A stretch of 64,000 bases of DNA from Streptomyces akebiae (lineage in GTDB: Bacteria > Actinomycetota > Actinomycetes > Streptomycetales > Streptomycetaceae): NCBI RefSeq assembly GCF_019599145.1, contig NZ_CP080647.1, positions 2,666,001 through 2,730,000 on the forward strand, in the 5' to 3' direction. The translations under genes were made by a program, and so were the position numbers. Under the pieces are notes generated by a model, which was given only the letters and a program-made list of their open reading frames with translations, did not search any database and was not told the DNA's origin. Positions 51,148-59,896 of this stretch are shown here, one piece after another. Each line of letters begins with the position of its first letter. Within the stretch, counting starts at the first letter, position 1.

Positions 51148-52692
51148 CTAGTCCAGGTAGTCGCGCAGAACCTGCGAGCGCGACGGGTGACGCAGCTTGG
51201 ACATCGTCTTGGACTCGATCTGGCGGATGCGCTCACGCGTGACGCCGTACACCTTGCCGATCTCGTCGAGGGTCTTCGGCTGACCGTCGGTGAGACCGAA
51301 ACGCATGGAGACGACGCCTGCCTCGCGCTCGGAGAGCGTGTCGAGAACGGAGTGCAGCTGCTCCTGCAGGAGCGTGAAGCTGACCGCGTCGGCCGGGACG
51401 ACGGCCTCGGAGTCCTCGATGAGGTCACCGAACTCGCTGTCGCCGTCCTCGCCCAGCGGCGTGTGCAGGGAGATGGGCTCGCGGCCGTACTTCTGGACCT
51501 CGATGACCTTCTCGGGGGTCATGTCGAGTTCCTTGGCCAGTTCCTCCGGGGTGGGCTCGCGGCCCAGGTCCTGGAGCATCTGACGCTGCACACGCGCCAG
51601 CTTGTTGATGACCTCGACCATGTGCACCGGGATACGGATGGTGCGGGCCTGGTCGGCCATGGCGCGGGTGATCGCCTGCCGGATCCACCAGGTGGCGTAG
51701 GTGGAGAACTTGTAGCCCTTGGTGTAGTCGAACTTCTCGACCGCGCGGATCAGACCGAGGTTGCCTTCCTGGATCAGGTCCAGGAAGAGCATGCCGCGGC
51801 CGGTGTAGCGCTTGGCCAGGGAGACCACCAGACGGAGGTTGGCCTCCAGGAGGTGGTTCTTGGCCCGGCGGCCGTCCTCGGCAATGATCTCCAGCTCACG
51901 CTTGAGCTTGGGGGCAAGCTTGTCCGCGTTGGCCAGCTTGTCCTCGGCGAACAGACCGGCCTCGATGCGCTTGGCGAGCTCGACCTCCTGCTCGGCGTTG
52001 AGCAGGGGGACCTTGCCGATCTGCTTGAGGTAGTCCTTGACCGGGTCGGCGGTGGCACCGGCGGCCGCGACCTGCTGGGCGGGCGCGTCGTCCTCGTCCT
52101 CGTCGGACAGGACGAAGCCGGCGCTCTCGGTGCCCTCGGGCTCCTCGCCCGGCTTGCCGCCCGGGGTCTCCTCGAGGACCTCTTCGTCGATCAGCTCGAC
52201 GTCGTCCTTCTTGCCGGTCGTCTTCTTGGCCGCCGTCTTCTTGGCGGCGACGGTCTTCTTGGCGGGGGCCGCCTTCTTGGCGACCGCCTTCTTGGCGGCG
52301 GCCTTCTTGGCGGGTGCGGCGTCCTCGGCGGAGGCGTCGGCCGCGGGCACCGCGGGGGCGGCTGTGGCGGTGGCCTTCTTGGTGGTCACCGTCTTCGCCG
52401 CGACCGTCTTGGTGGCGGTGCGCTTGGCCGGACTCTTCGCTGCGACGCTCTTTCGGGTGCGCTTGGGCTCCGCGGCACTGACCATCAGCGTCACACCCTC
52501 TTCCTCGAGGATCTGGTTGAGGCTGCGCAGTACGTTCTTCCACTGAGTGGCCGGAATCTGGTCAGCTTCGAAGGCCCGACGCACATCGTCGCCGGCGATC
52601 TGCCCCTCAGCCTTTCCCCGCTCAATGAGCGCCATGACAGAGACGGACTCGGCGATCTCCGGCGGGAGCGTACGGGATGTGCTGGCCGACAC
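51148..52692 (-). CDS. hrdB: Principal vegetative RNA polymerase sigma factor HrdB
   Basis: 514 residues from GTG 52692, with AGAGG seven bases upstream; Streptomyces HrdB is about 511. The N-terminus (1-70) is region 1.1-like. Residues 127-162 are a Lys/Ala repeat ([12 protein letters not shown]), followed by an acidic stretch (163-203). Region 1.2 begins near 215 ([11 protein letters not shown]), region 2 has [20 protein letters not shown] and [18 protein letters not shown], region 3 [13 protein letters not shown], and region 4 ends [19 protein letters not shown]. It directs RNA polymerase to housekeeping promoters. A hairpin terminates it and an ECF-type promoter candidate lies upstream. 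Confidence 0.98.
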   Translation of the reverse strand: MSASTSRTLPPEIAESVSVMALIERGKAEGQIAGDDVRRAFEADQIPATQWKNVLRSLNQILEEEGVTLMVSAAEPKRTRKSVAAKSPAKRTATKTVAAKTVTTKKATATAAPAVPAADASAEDAAPAKKAAAKKAVAKKAAPAKKTVAAKKTAAKKTTGKKDDVELIDEEVLEETPGGKPGEEPEGTESAGFVLSDEDEDDAPAQQVAAAGATADPVKDYLKQIGKVPLLNAEQEVELAKRIEAGLFAEDKLANADKLAPKLKRELEIIAEDGRRAKNHLLEANLRLVVSLAKRYTGRGMLFLDLIQEGNLGLIRAVEKFDYTKGYKFSTYATWWIRQAITRAMADQARTIRIPVHMVEVINKLARVQRQMLQDLGREPTPEELAKELDMTPEKVIEVQKYGREPISLHTPLGEDGDSEFGDLIEDSEAVVPADAVSFTLLQEQLHSVLDTLSEREAGVVSMRFGLTDGQPKTLDEIGKVYGVTRERIRQIESKTMSKLRHPSRSQVLRDYLD

Positions 52693-52855
52693 GAACAACC
52701 TCTCGGAACGTTGGAAAACGGCTTCCGGCCCCGTCCACTGCGGACAGGAGCCGACCACCGGCTTGGGAGTGGGCCGACGGTGCGGGCGGGGGCCGGGAAG
52801 AGGCACAGCGCCGTGAACGGCGTCCGTATTCCCTCCGCGGCTGTCACCTCTTAGG

Positions 52856-52882
52856 TCATCGCACTGCTCCCACGAGCGTTAC
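52856..52882 (-). promoter_or_regulatory. ECF-type (ShbA-like) promoter candidate for hrdB
   Basis: On the minus strand GTAAC (52882-52878) and CGATGA (52861-52856) are separated by 16 bases, the layout of ECF sigma promoters. In Streptomyces griseus the ECF factor ShbA drives hrdB. A start point near 52849 would give a leader of about 157 nt. Confidence 0.6.
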
Positions 52883-53065
52883 GCCCAATCTGCGTGGCCC
52901 GAGTCACACCCCGTAAGCACTCAAAAACGGTCAGACACTGCCAGAGGTGATCGACCAAGGCCACAACTGCTTCCGTCCGGACGAGTACCCGAACGATTTC
53001 CGAATGAACTCCTCGATATGGATCACCGTCCTCGTGGGATCCGGGGTCCCCTCCCGCGTACCCGC

Positions 53066-53094
53066 GCCCGCCGGGACAACCCCTCCCGGCGGGC
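53066..53094 (-). terminator. Candidate hairpin downstream of whiH
   Basis: GCCCGCCGGGA (53066-53076) pairs with TCCCGGCGGGC (53084-53094), an 11-bp stem with a seven-base loop. It is 194 bp after the whiH stop, so it may instead act in the hrdB leader region. Confidence 0.5.
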
Positions 53095-53287
53095 CCATCG
53101 CACCGGCCGGGACGAGCCGAGGCGTCCCGGCACGAGGATCACTCCACCGCTCCGGCGTCGTGCCGCCGGACCCCGCCGAATCCCAGGAGGATCCGATGGG
53201 GCCCGGCGGCACTGATCCGCCGGTCGAGCGACGCCACGGAAGGGCCCGCACCCCGGCCGCACCGCCCTTGTCCCGCTCCGAGCGCCC

Positions 53288-54175
53288 TCAGTGCTCGCGC
53301 GGCGCGGGCACCACACGTTCCACCTCGGGGTGGACGGTGAGCAGTTGACGCATGGCCGCCTCGGCCGCCCCTCCGTCGCCCGCGGCGAGGGCGTCGACGA
53401 TCCGGGCGTGATGACCCAGCGCCGACTCGGTCGGCCGGTCACATCCGGTGACCGGTCCGCCGGAGACCTGGAGGGCCGCGGAGACGATTCCGGAGAGGTG
53501 CTCCAGCATGCGGTTGCCCGCGAGCTGGATGAGCAGCGAGTGGAACTCGGCGTCCGCCCGCGAGAAGGTCAGCGGGTCACCCTGGGCCATGGCGTGGCCC
53601 ATGAGCTCGACCATGTCGCCGAGACGCTGCTGGACGTCGTCGCGGCCGTGTCCGGCGGCGAGGCGAGCGGCGAGCGGCTCGATCGTCCAGCGCAGTTCAT
53701 TGAGCTCGCGCCGCTGGTCGTCACGCTGCGGGCCGAAGGCCCGCCACTCGATGATGTCCGGGTCGAGCAGGTTCCAGTCACTGACGGGACGGACGCGCGT
53801 GCCGACGTTCGGCCGGGCGCTGACCAGGCCCTTGGCCTCCAGGACACGCAGGGATTCACGGACGACGGTGCGGGAGACCTCGAACCGCTGGCCGATCTCC
53901 TCGGGCACGAGCGGGCGATCCGCGCCCAGGTCCCCGGAAACGATCATCTGGCCGAGCTGCTGGACGAGTTGGCCGTGCAGTCCGCGTCCGCGGCTCCCGG
54001 CGGCGCGTCGGCCCACGCGCCCCAGCTCGGGCTCCGCGCCGTCCCAGGCGGGGAGGCCTACGCGGTCGACACCGGAGTGCTCGGCGTAGGGGTAGCGGTC
54101 GAGTTCGCCCGGTCCTGCGAGGCCGGAGTCGGCGGAGCGGGCGGCGGTCATCATGGTGTGCGCAAGGGTACTCAC
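53288..54175 (-). CDS. whiH: WhiH, GntR-family sporulation regulator
   Basis: 295 residues from GTG 54175, with AAAGGA four bases upstream; this length agrees with Streptomyces WhiH, and whiH adjoins hrdB in S. coelicolor. The winged helix (about 65-130) carries EEIGQRFEVSRTVVRESLRVLEAKGLV. A C-terminal FCD domain (about 140-285) has LNELRWTIEPLAARLAAGH and HHARIVDALAAGDGG. The first 60 residues are variable. WhiH is needed for efficient septation of aerial hyphae and is normally transcribed by sigma WhiG; a matching -10 sequence is found upstream. Confidence 0.95.
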   Translation of the reverse strand: MSTLAHTMMTAARSADSGLAGPGELDRYPYAEHSGVDRVGLPAWDGAEPELGRVGRRAAGSRGRGLHGQLVQQLGQMIVSGDLGADRPLVPEEIGQRFEVSRTVVRESLRVLEAKGLVSARPNVGTRVRPVSDWNLLDPDIIEWRAFGPQRDDQRRELNELRWTIEPLAARLAAGHGRDDVQQRLGDMVELMGHAMAQGDPLTFSRADAEFHSLLIQLAGNRMLEHLSGIVSAALQVSGGPVTGCDRPTESALGHHARIVDALAAGDGGAAEAAMRQLLTVHPEVERVVPAPREH

Positions 54176-54267
54176 GCATCCTTTGTCGGCTGCGTTCTCA
54201 ACTCCCTTGAGGTCTTTGGTGAAAAGCACACGAAAGGGTGATCGCTCACCCCGTCGCAATTGACGCC

Positions 54268-54292
54268 TTATCGGAAAGAAATGGGCGTTCTA
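54268..54292 (-). promoter_or_regulatory. Sigma-WhiG-type promoter candidate for whiH
   Basis: Minus-strand TCCGATAA (54275-54268) matches the -10 GCCGATAA of FliA/WhiG sigma factors at seven of eight bases. A TAGA (54292-54289) lies 13 bases upstream, an imperfect -35 with short spacing. The -10 is about 93 bases from the whiH start. Confidence 0.5.
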
Positions 54293-54357
54293 AGAGGAGT
54301 TGCGCGCATTGCGTCGACGGAAGAGCACGGACGGTGAGCACGAAAGGATGACGACGA

Positions 54358-56400
54358 TCATCCGCGGACCCGACCGCGCAGGTTCGTGAGCAGGTAGGCC
54401 CCCAGCAGCGCGGTCAGCGACAACAGCAGCGCCCCGCCCACGGGTTGGATGATCGCCCGCGCCACCGCTTCCAGATAGCGCTCTCCCCCGAACGGCCACT
54501 GCACCAGCACGAGCTCGCGCAGCCGCATCGGAAACCCGATCGCACTGCGCACGGACGATCCCTCCAGCAGCTTCTGCACCAGGGGTACGACGAGGAGGGG
54601 CACGGCGACCACGGCGGCGAGCCCTGCGGACGTGGACCGGAAGACCCCCGCCGCGAGCACCCCTGCCCAGGCGCACCCCACGACGAGCCCGACCCAACTC
54701 GCCCCGAGCGGCAGCCAGTCAGCCGGGACGGAGATGAGTTCCGGCCCGTAGACGAGGTAGAGCACTTCGAGGTCGCAGCCCACGGCGAGGATCGCCAGGA
54801 GCAGCGCGGTGGCCGCCGCGACTAGGAGCTTCGCGACGAGCAGTCCCAGCCGACGGGGCACGGTGCCACGGTCCGCGGCCAGCGCGGGGTGGCGGAACTC
54901 GTCGCCGAACGCGAAGGCCCCGAGCAACCCCGCGCCGATGGCGGCGGGCGGCAACGGCAGCTCCCGCGGCCACGCGGCCAGCAGTCGCGGCTGCGGGGTG
55001 TGCCCGATCCTGGCCAGGGCCACCGCCATGAGGGCGGACGTGACGAGCACGGCCGCGGCGGTGACATACGCGGTGCCGACGCCGCCAGCCCGCCGCAACT
55101 CGTACCGCAACGGACGCAACGGGCTCGGCGCCGACCGCACGGTAATGGGCGGCGGGAGCGCCGGCAGTGCCGGCGAAGGCGGCAGCGGGCCCGCTTCCGA
55201 CGGGCGATCCTGGGGCGGCGCCGCGAGAGCGGCATCGGTCGCGAGAGCGGCATCGGTCGCGAGAGCGGCATCGGTCGCGAGAGCGGCATCGGTCGCAAGA
55301 GCGGCATCGGTCGCAAGAGCGGCATCGGTCGCAAGAGCGGCATCGGTCGCGAGAGCGGTTCGGGGCTCGGTCACGGTCACGAACGCGCTCCCCTTAGGCC
55401 CCTCGGCGGCCGTCCAGTGCGCCTCAAGCGGCCCCTGGGCCTCATGGAGCGAGTCGGGCGCGCCCTCGGCACACACCGGATCGTTCTCCACCGCCACCGG
55501 CGGCATCTGCGACATGGGCCCCATGTCACCGATCTCGTCCGCGAGTTGGTGCACGAGGATGCCGTGCCGGAACGCGACCTCACCGATCTCCGCACACGTA
55601 CTGCCGTACACCGACAGCCGATTTCCTCCCTCCGGCACGATCTCCACGGAACGCCGTGCGGTCCGGGCCTCCTTGGTGAGCAGCGCCTCGAGCCGGGCGG
55701 CGTACGGGGTACGGACGGCCACCCTGGGCCGCAGCCGGGTCCGGGAGAAGTCGGCGACCTCCTGGTCGGCGACGAGCCTGCCCTGTTCGAGAGTGAGGAC
55801 CCGGTCGGCGGTCCGCGCGGCCTCCTTGGGGTCGCCGGTGGTGAACAGGACCGTGCCGCCCTGATCGGCGTGCGCCCGCATGATCCCGTGCAGCCACCTG
55901 CCTTCACGAACGGCCAGCCCGTGAGCCGGCTCGTCCAGCACGAGGGTGTGCGGGTCGGACAGCAGCGCACAGGCCAGACCGAGGCGGCGGTCCATGCCCC
56001 GCGAGAGCGTGCGCAGCCGCGCATCGCACAGGCTGACCAGGCCCACGACCTCCAGGACTTCGTCGGCCCGCCGCGTGGGCAGCCCCGCGGCCGCGCACAG
56101 CATGCGCAGATGGCCTCGGACGGTGCGGGCCGGGTGGCCGGGCACGTCACCGAGAAGCACGCCGACCTCGCGCGAGGGGTGGGCGATGCGGTGCAGGGGG
56201 CGCCCTCTGAAGTAGGCAACGCCACGGCCCGGTTGAAGTTCGAGCATGAGTTTCAGCGCTGTCGACTTGCCCGCTCCGGGGGCCCCGAGGAGTGCGGTGA
56301 CGTGACCGGAGTGCGCCTCGAAGGACACATCGTCGACGGCAAGCGGAAACTCCTTGCGAGGATTGCTGGTCAATCCGATGGCCTGGATCACCCTAGGCAA
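54358..56400 (-). CDS. ABC transporter with fused ATPase and permease domains
   Basis: 680 residues. The N-terminal ATPase (1-220) has Walker A GAPGAGKST (39-47), a signature-like LSRGMDRRLGLACAL, and Walker B LVLDEPAHGLA. Residues about 350-395 are built by a hexapeptide repeat (ATDAAL). The C-terminal part (about 425-675) has six membrane segments (for example AYVTAAAVLVTSALMAVALA), characteristic of an ABC-2 permease. An exporter of unknown substrate is inferred. In S. coelicolor an ABC gene with the same neighbours lies beside whiH. The ATPase-permease fusion is unusual but may be normal for this subfamily. Confidence 0.88.
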   Translation of the reverse strand: MPRVIQAIGLTSNPRKEFPLAVDDVSFEAHSGHVTALLGAPGAGKSTALKLMLELQPGRGVAYFRGRPLHRIAHPSREVGVLLGDVPGHPARTVRGHLRMLCAAAGLPTRRADEVLEVVGLVSLCDARLRTLSRGMDRRLGLACALLSDPHTLVLDEPAHGLAVREGRWLHGIMRAHADQGGTVLFTTGDPKEAARTADRVLTLEQGRLVADQEVADFSRTRLRPRVAVRTPYAARLEALLTKEARTARRSVEIVPEGGNRLSVYGSTCAEIGEVAFRHGILVHQLADEIGDMGPMSQMPPVAVENDPVCAEGAPDSLHEAQGPLEAHWTAAEGPKGSAFVTVTEPRTALATDAALATDAALATDAALATDAALATDAALATDAALATDAALAAPPQDRPSEAGPLPPSPALPALPPPITVRSAPSPLRPLRYELRRAGGVGTAYVTAAAVLVTSALMAVALARIGHTPQPRLLAAWPRELPLPPAAIGAGLLGAFAFGDEFRHPALAADRGTVPRRLGLLVAKLLVAAATALLLAILAVGCDLEVLYLVYGPELISVPADWLPLGASWVGLVVGCAWAGVLAAGVFRSTSAGLAAVVAVPLLVVPLVQKLLEGSSVRSAIGFPMRLRELVLVQWPFGGERYLEAVARAIIQPVGGALLLSLTALLGAYLLTNLRGRVRG
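55223..55348. repeat. 18-bp minisatellite inside the ABC gene, seven units
   Basis: Seven tandem copies of GCGAGAGCGGCATCGGTC (plus strand), the last three with GCAAGAGC, and an eighth degenerate copy follow each other from 55223. The unit keeps the reading frame and encodes repeated Ala-Thr-Asp-Ala-Ala-Leu in the linker between the ATPase and permease. Confidence 0.95.
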
Positions 56401-56495
56401 GATAGCGCGGTATGTCCGTTTTTTCGGGCACCTTGAGGCTCACCGCACGGCCAAGGCAGCCGAACGCGGCGGAGAGGGCTCCGGCCGCGTGCGCG

Positions 56496-57254
56496 TCAGA
56501 CCTCCGGGCGCAGCATCGGCGGGTTGAGGAGGGTGGCGCCGCCGGCGCGGAAGAGCTGGGCGGGACGGCCGCCCTGCCGCGTGGTGGTGCCACCGGTGGG
56601 CACCAGGAAGCCCGGCGTGCCCGTCACCTTGCGATGGAAGTTGCGTGGATCGAGGGCCACCCCCCACACAGCCTCGTAGACACGCCGCAGCTCGCCGACC
56701 GTGAACTCCGGCGGACAGAAGGCCGTGGCCAGCGAGGAGTACTCGATCTTGGAACGGGCACGCTCCACCCCGTCCGCGAGGATCTGCGCGTGATCGAAGG
56801 CCAACGGCGCCATCGGCTCGCCGTCACGCGCGTAACCACCCTGCTCCAGCAGTTCCTCGACGGGTGCCCAGCGCGCGCTGTGGGCGTCTCCGCCCGGCCG
56901 GGGCGCGGGCAGGTCCGGGGCGAGGGCGAGATGGGCGACGCTGACAACCCTCATCCTCGGGTCGCGCTTCGGGTCACCGTAGGTCGCCAACTGCTCCAGG
57001 TGCGCGCCGTTGTCCTGCGCGGGCTCGGACGGTTCATGAGCGGTGAGCCCGGTCTCCTCCGCCAGCTCCCTCGCCGCTGCCTGCGACAGATCCTCGTCCG
57101 GCCGGACGAAGCCACCGGGCAACGCCCATCGCCCCTGGAACGGCTGTTCGCCCCGTCGTACCGTCAGTGCGCAGAGCGCATGACGACGGACGGTCAGCAC
57201 GACCAGGTCCACGGTCACAGCGAAGGGCGGATAGTCCGACGGGTCGTAGGGCAT
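56496..57254 (-). CDS. NUDIX hydrolase with C-terminal winged helix (NrtR-like)
   Basis: 252 residues from ATG 57254. The NUDIX box is complete (GGFVRPDEDLSQAAARELAEETGL, residues about 48-71) following TVRRGEQPFQGRWALP. The C-terminal 80 residues (YSSLATAFCPPEFTVGELR, then VYEAVWGVALDPRNFHRKV) look like the winged helix of NrtR regulators, in which the NUDIX domain binds ADP-ribose and controls NAD biosynthesis genes. The enzymatic motif is intact, so it may be an ADP-ribose pyrophosphatase, a regulator or both. No NAD biosynthesis gene is nearby. Confidence 0.85.
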   Translation of the reverse strand: MPYDPSDYPPFAVTVDLVVLTVRRHALCALTVRRGEQPFQGRWALPGGFVRPDEDLSQAAARELAEETGLTAHEPSEPAQDNGAHLEQLATYGDPKRDPRMRVVSVAHLALAPDLPAPRPGGDAHSARWAPVEELLEQGGYARDGEPMAPLAFDHAQILADGVERARSKIEYSSLATAFCPPEFTVGELRRVYEAVWGVALDPRNFHRKVTGTPGFLVPTGGTTTRQGGRPAQLFRAGGATLLNPPMLRPEV

Positions 57255-57404
57255 GCCGCGATCATAGTCGTCTGCCTGACGATAAACACTCCCTTCGTGG
57301 TCGCTTCCCCACTTGATCCACTTCTGCCCGACACCGGACCCACGGCACGGCCGCCGACCCCGTGCACCAGGCATCGCCTGCCGTTCCCTCGCACGTCACG
57401 GTGG

Positions 57405-59618
57405 TCACACTCCCAGCTGCAACCCGTCGGCCGCCTCCTCGACCATCGCGAGCCCCAGCCTGCTGACACGTACGGCGAACGGAGCGCCCGCGACGCGCAG
57501 TCCCGTCATACCGATCTCTCCCAGCGGCGCACTGCGAACCGGCCGCAGGGTCACCGTCCGGGCGGGGGCGTCGGGACGGATTCCGACAAGGGTGGTGAGC
57601 AGCAGCACCCCCGCGGCCGCCGCCGTCGCGGCCGGTCTGCAGGACGCGGGGTGGGGCAGCGGGGCACTTCCCGCCGTCCGCTGCTCACCCGCGTACATCT
57701 CTGGCAGCCGACGGTCGAAGTTCTCCGCCGCCGCCAGCACCCCCCGCAGAAGCGCGCCTGCCTCCTTCTCGTACCCGGCTGCCGCCAGCCCCGCGACCGC
57801 GATCGCCGTCTCCTGCACACGCACGGCGCCGCTGCGATGGCCGAAGGGGTTGTATCCGGCTTCCTTCGCGCCCAGGCTCCGCAATCCCCACCCCGAGTCC
57901 ATGGCCGGCCCTCCGAGCAGCCGCGCCAGTTGTTCGGTCCGTACCTTGTCGAGAAGCCCCGGGGCCTGCTCCCCGGCACCGAGCAGCCCGGTGTCCAAGA
58001 GGTGTGCGGTACCGGCTCCCAGATGCGGCACGACCCGCCCGTCCGGGGTACGGGCGGCCGCCGGTCTGCCACCGCCCCGTTCCTCGACCCAGAAGTCCAT
58101 CGCGAACCGGGCCCGCAGTTCTCTCGCCCAGTCCCGTAGCTCGTCCCCGCTCGGTCGGCCGTACGCATCGAGGAGATCCGCGCCCAGCAGCGCGGCCCGG
58201 TGAGCGTGCGCCTGGGTCTCGCAACGCAGCGGACCTCCTGGGCGCGGGTCGGGCAGATAGGCGCCGCTTCCGACAGCGCCCCGAAGCCATCGCAGGCAGC
58301 GCTCAGCCGCGGGCAGCAGTTCCTCGGTCTCCTGCTCGGGCAGTCCCCATCTCCTGGCCTCCGCGAGGAGCACGGGGAACAGGAGGGTCGCCTCGGTGCC
58401 GGTGCAGACCGGCGGCAGATGAGGGCCCGCGTCCCGCCGCGGACCCGGGATCATGCCGGACTGTGCTTCCCGGCCCACGAGTTGGGTGCGGGCGAGGATG
58501 CGCAAGGTGCCCGCGGCGAGGCGGGTGCCGAGTGGCAGGGTCATCCGGGCCGCGACCAGTGCGTCGGCCGGGGCCATGCCGCAGCGCCAGGGCGCGCCCG
58601 CCGCGAGATGGGTGTCGGACGGATTCCTCGGGTCACGCAGCAACAGTGCTTCGAGGTCCTCGAGGCAGGTGTGCAGGAAGGGCTGCACCGTCGGGTCGTC
58701 GCCCGCCGCCCCGGCCTGGGAGAGGGGGCTCGTGGCCCCCCGCCCCACCGGCCTGATGGGGCCCGCGCCGTCCGGTCGTACCCGCAGCTCCACGCTCCGG
58801 GTGCCGCCGGGCGGCAGCTCCAACTCCCAGCGCAGCAGCCCCGCGGAGGCCAGGGCGTCAGTGGGCGGCGGATGCGCCGTCACCGTGGAGTGCCCATGCG
58901 CACTGGACCACCGAAGGCCGGAGTCGTGCACACTCGCCGGCAGTTCCGCGCCGGCGCTGCCGGAGGCGACGGCGCCCAGCTCCGCGAGATCCGTTCCCAG
59001 GGACACCTCGAGGGGGAGGCGCAGTGGGCGGCGGGCCGTGCTGTGCAGGGTGATCCGCTCGGTACCGTCGGCATACCGTGTGCGCTCGACCATGACGTCC
59101 GGGTCCGGCCCGGCCTCGGCGGACATGCGCAGCGTCGCCATGAAGCGGGCTCGGTCGGCCGAGACCATCCGCGCCTGCACGGCGAGCGGTTCCCGTCCGG
59201 CCACCCTCACCTGGCAGCGGGAGAGCATGCGCCGTCCGGAGCGGTAGAAGCCCTCCAGTCCCCGGCCGTTCAGTTGGCCTTGCTCCGTCGAGATCGCAAG
59301 GCCCGGCAGGGCGACACAGATCAGCGTCGTGTGGGCCGGTGGCAGCTCCGCTGGGCGGCGGGGGACAGGGGACGACGCCTGCCGGGGCGAAGGGCTTCCG
59401 GTGACCGTGTGCGGCAGCCCGGGCGGGCCGCCCGCACCGGGCACTGCGCCCACCGGGCCGCTGCGGCCCGGTGGGCGTGAGCCCGTGACGCGGGGCACCG
59501 GACCGCGGACGTCCGTGGGTGGAGCGCCGCTTCCCTCCTCACGGGCCCGGGCGGAGGGCGGGACCGGCCTGAGGAAGGACGGGACTTTGTCGGCATCGGA
59601 CATGGAGGGCAGGGGCAT
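57405..59618 (-). CDS. Glycogen debranching enzyme-like protein (GDE N-terminal domain type)
   Basis: 737 residues from ATG 59618. The first 95 residues are Pro/Ser/Arg-rich and disordered. The GDE N-terminal-like domain starts near TTLICVALPGLAISTEQGQLNGRGLEGFYRSGRRMLSRC in short segments (STEQGQLNGRGLEGFY). The C-terminal half is an (alpha/alpha)6-like domain with WLRGAVGSGAYLPDPRPGG and GWGLRSLGAKEAGYNPFGHRSGAVR. Related proteins are amylo-alpha-1,6-glucosidase-like, but no neighbouring glycogen genes exist, so substrate and activity are uncertain. The start could also be ATG 59603. Confidence 0.82.
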   Translation of the reverse strand: MPLPSMSDADKVPSFLRPVPPSARAREEGSGAPPTDVRGPVPRVTGSRPPGRSGPVGAVPGAGGPPGLPHTVTGSPSPRQASSPVPRRPAELPPAHTTLICVALPGLAISTEQGQLNGRGLEGFYRSGRRMLSRCQVRVAGREPLAVQARMVSADRARFMATLRMSAEAGPDPDVMVERTRYADGTERITLHSTARRPLRLPLEVSLGTDLAELGAVASGSAGAELPASVHDSGLRWSSAHGHSTVTAHPPPTDALASAGLLRWELELPPGGTRSVELRVRPDGAGPIRPVGRGATSPLSQAGAAGDDPTVQPFLHTCLEDLEALLLRDPRNPSDTHLAAGAPWRCGMAPADALVAARMTLPLGTRLAAGTLRILARTQLVGREAQSGMIPGPRRDAGPHLPPVCTGTEATLLFPVLLAEARRWGLPEQETEELLPAAERCLRWLRGAVGSGAYLPDPRPGGPLRCETQAHAHRAALLGADLLDAYGRPSGDELRDWARELRARFAMDFWVEERGGGRPAAARTPDGRVVPHLGAGTAHLLDTGLLGAGEQAPGLLDKVRTEQLARLLGGPAMDSGWGLRSLGAKEAGYNPFGHRSGAVRVQETAIAVAGLAAAGYEKEAGALLRGVLAAAENFDRRLPEMYAGEQRTAGSAPLPHPASCRPAATAAAAGVLLLTTLVGIRPDAPARTVTLRPVRSAPLGEIGMTGLRVAGAPFAVRVSRLGLAMVEEAADGLQLGV

Positions 59619-59896
59619 GGAGTGGCTTCTTCTGTCTTCGGCGCGCGTGGGGTGCGCTCGGCACCAGGTGGGGAGCCGGAGAGGGACGGGGTGCGACGGT
59701 GGCGAGGCCAGGCCACGGGTACCGCCACTCAGGTGAACGGAGCGGCTCCGCTCCGGGTCACGCCCCTGCCCCGGGAAGCCGAGCGACCAGAGGTTCGGCG
59801 AGGTGCCTGGGACGGCGCTGAGGGGGAACAGCGCGCTCAGGTGCGCCACGATCCATGACAGCGCCTCCCTCCACGCCCTGTGCCGGACCGGCGCGG

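Larger units (their letters stand above)
52693..53287. other. 595-bp region upstream of hrdB and downstream of whiH
   Basis: The region holds the hrdB promoter candidate (52856-52882) and a GC-rich hairpin near 53066-53094, which may end whiH. An unproven small plus-strand frame (53196-53348) with a perfect Shine-Dalgarno is discussed among the findings. Nothing else is recognised. Confidence 0.6.

Noticed and set aside
55223..55348. Seven short repeats as a CRISPR array
   Set aside because: Units are directly adjacent without spacers and keep the reading frame of the ABC gene; no cas gene is present.
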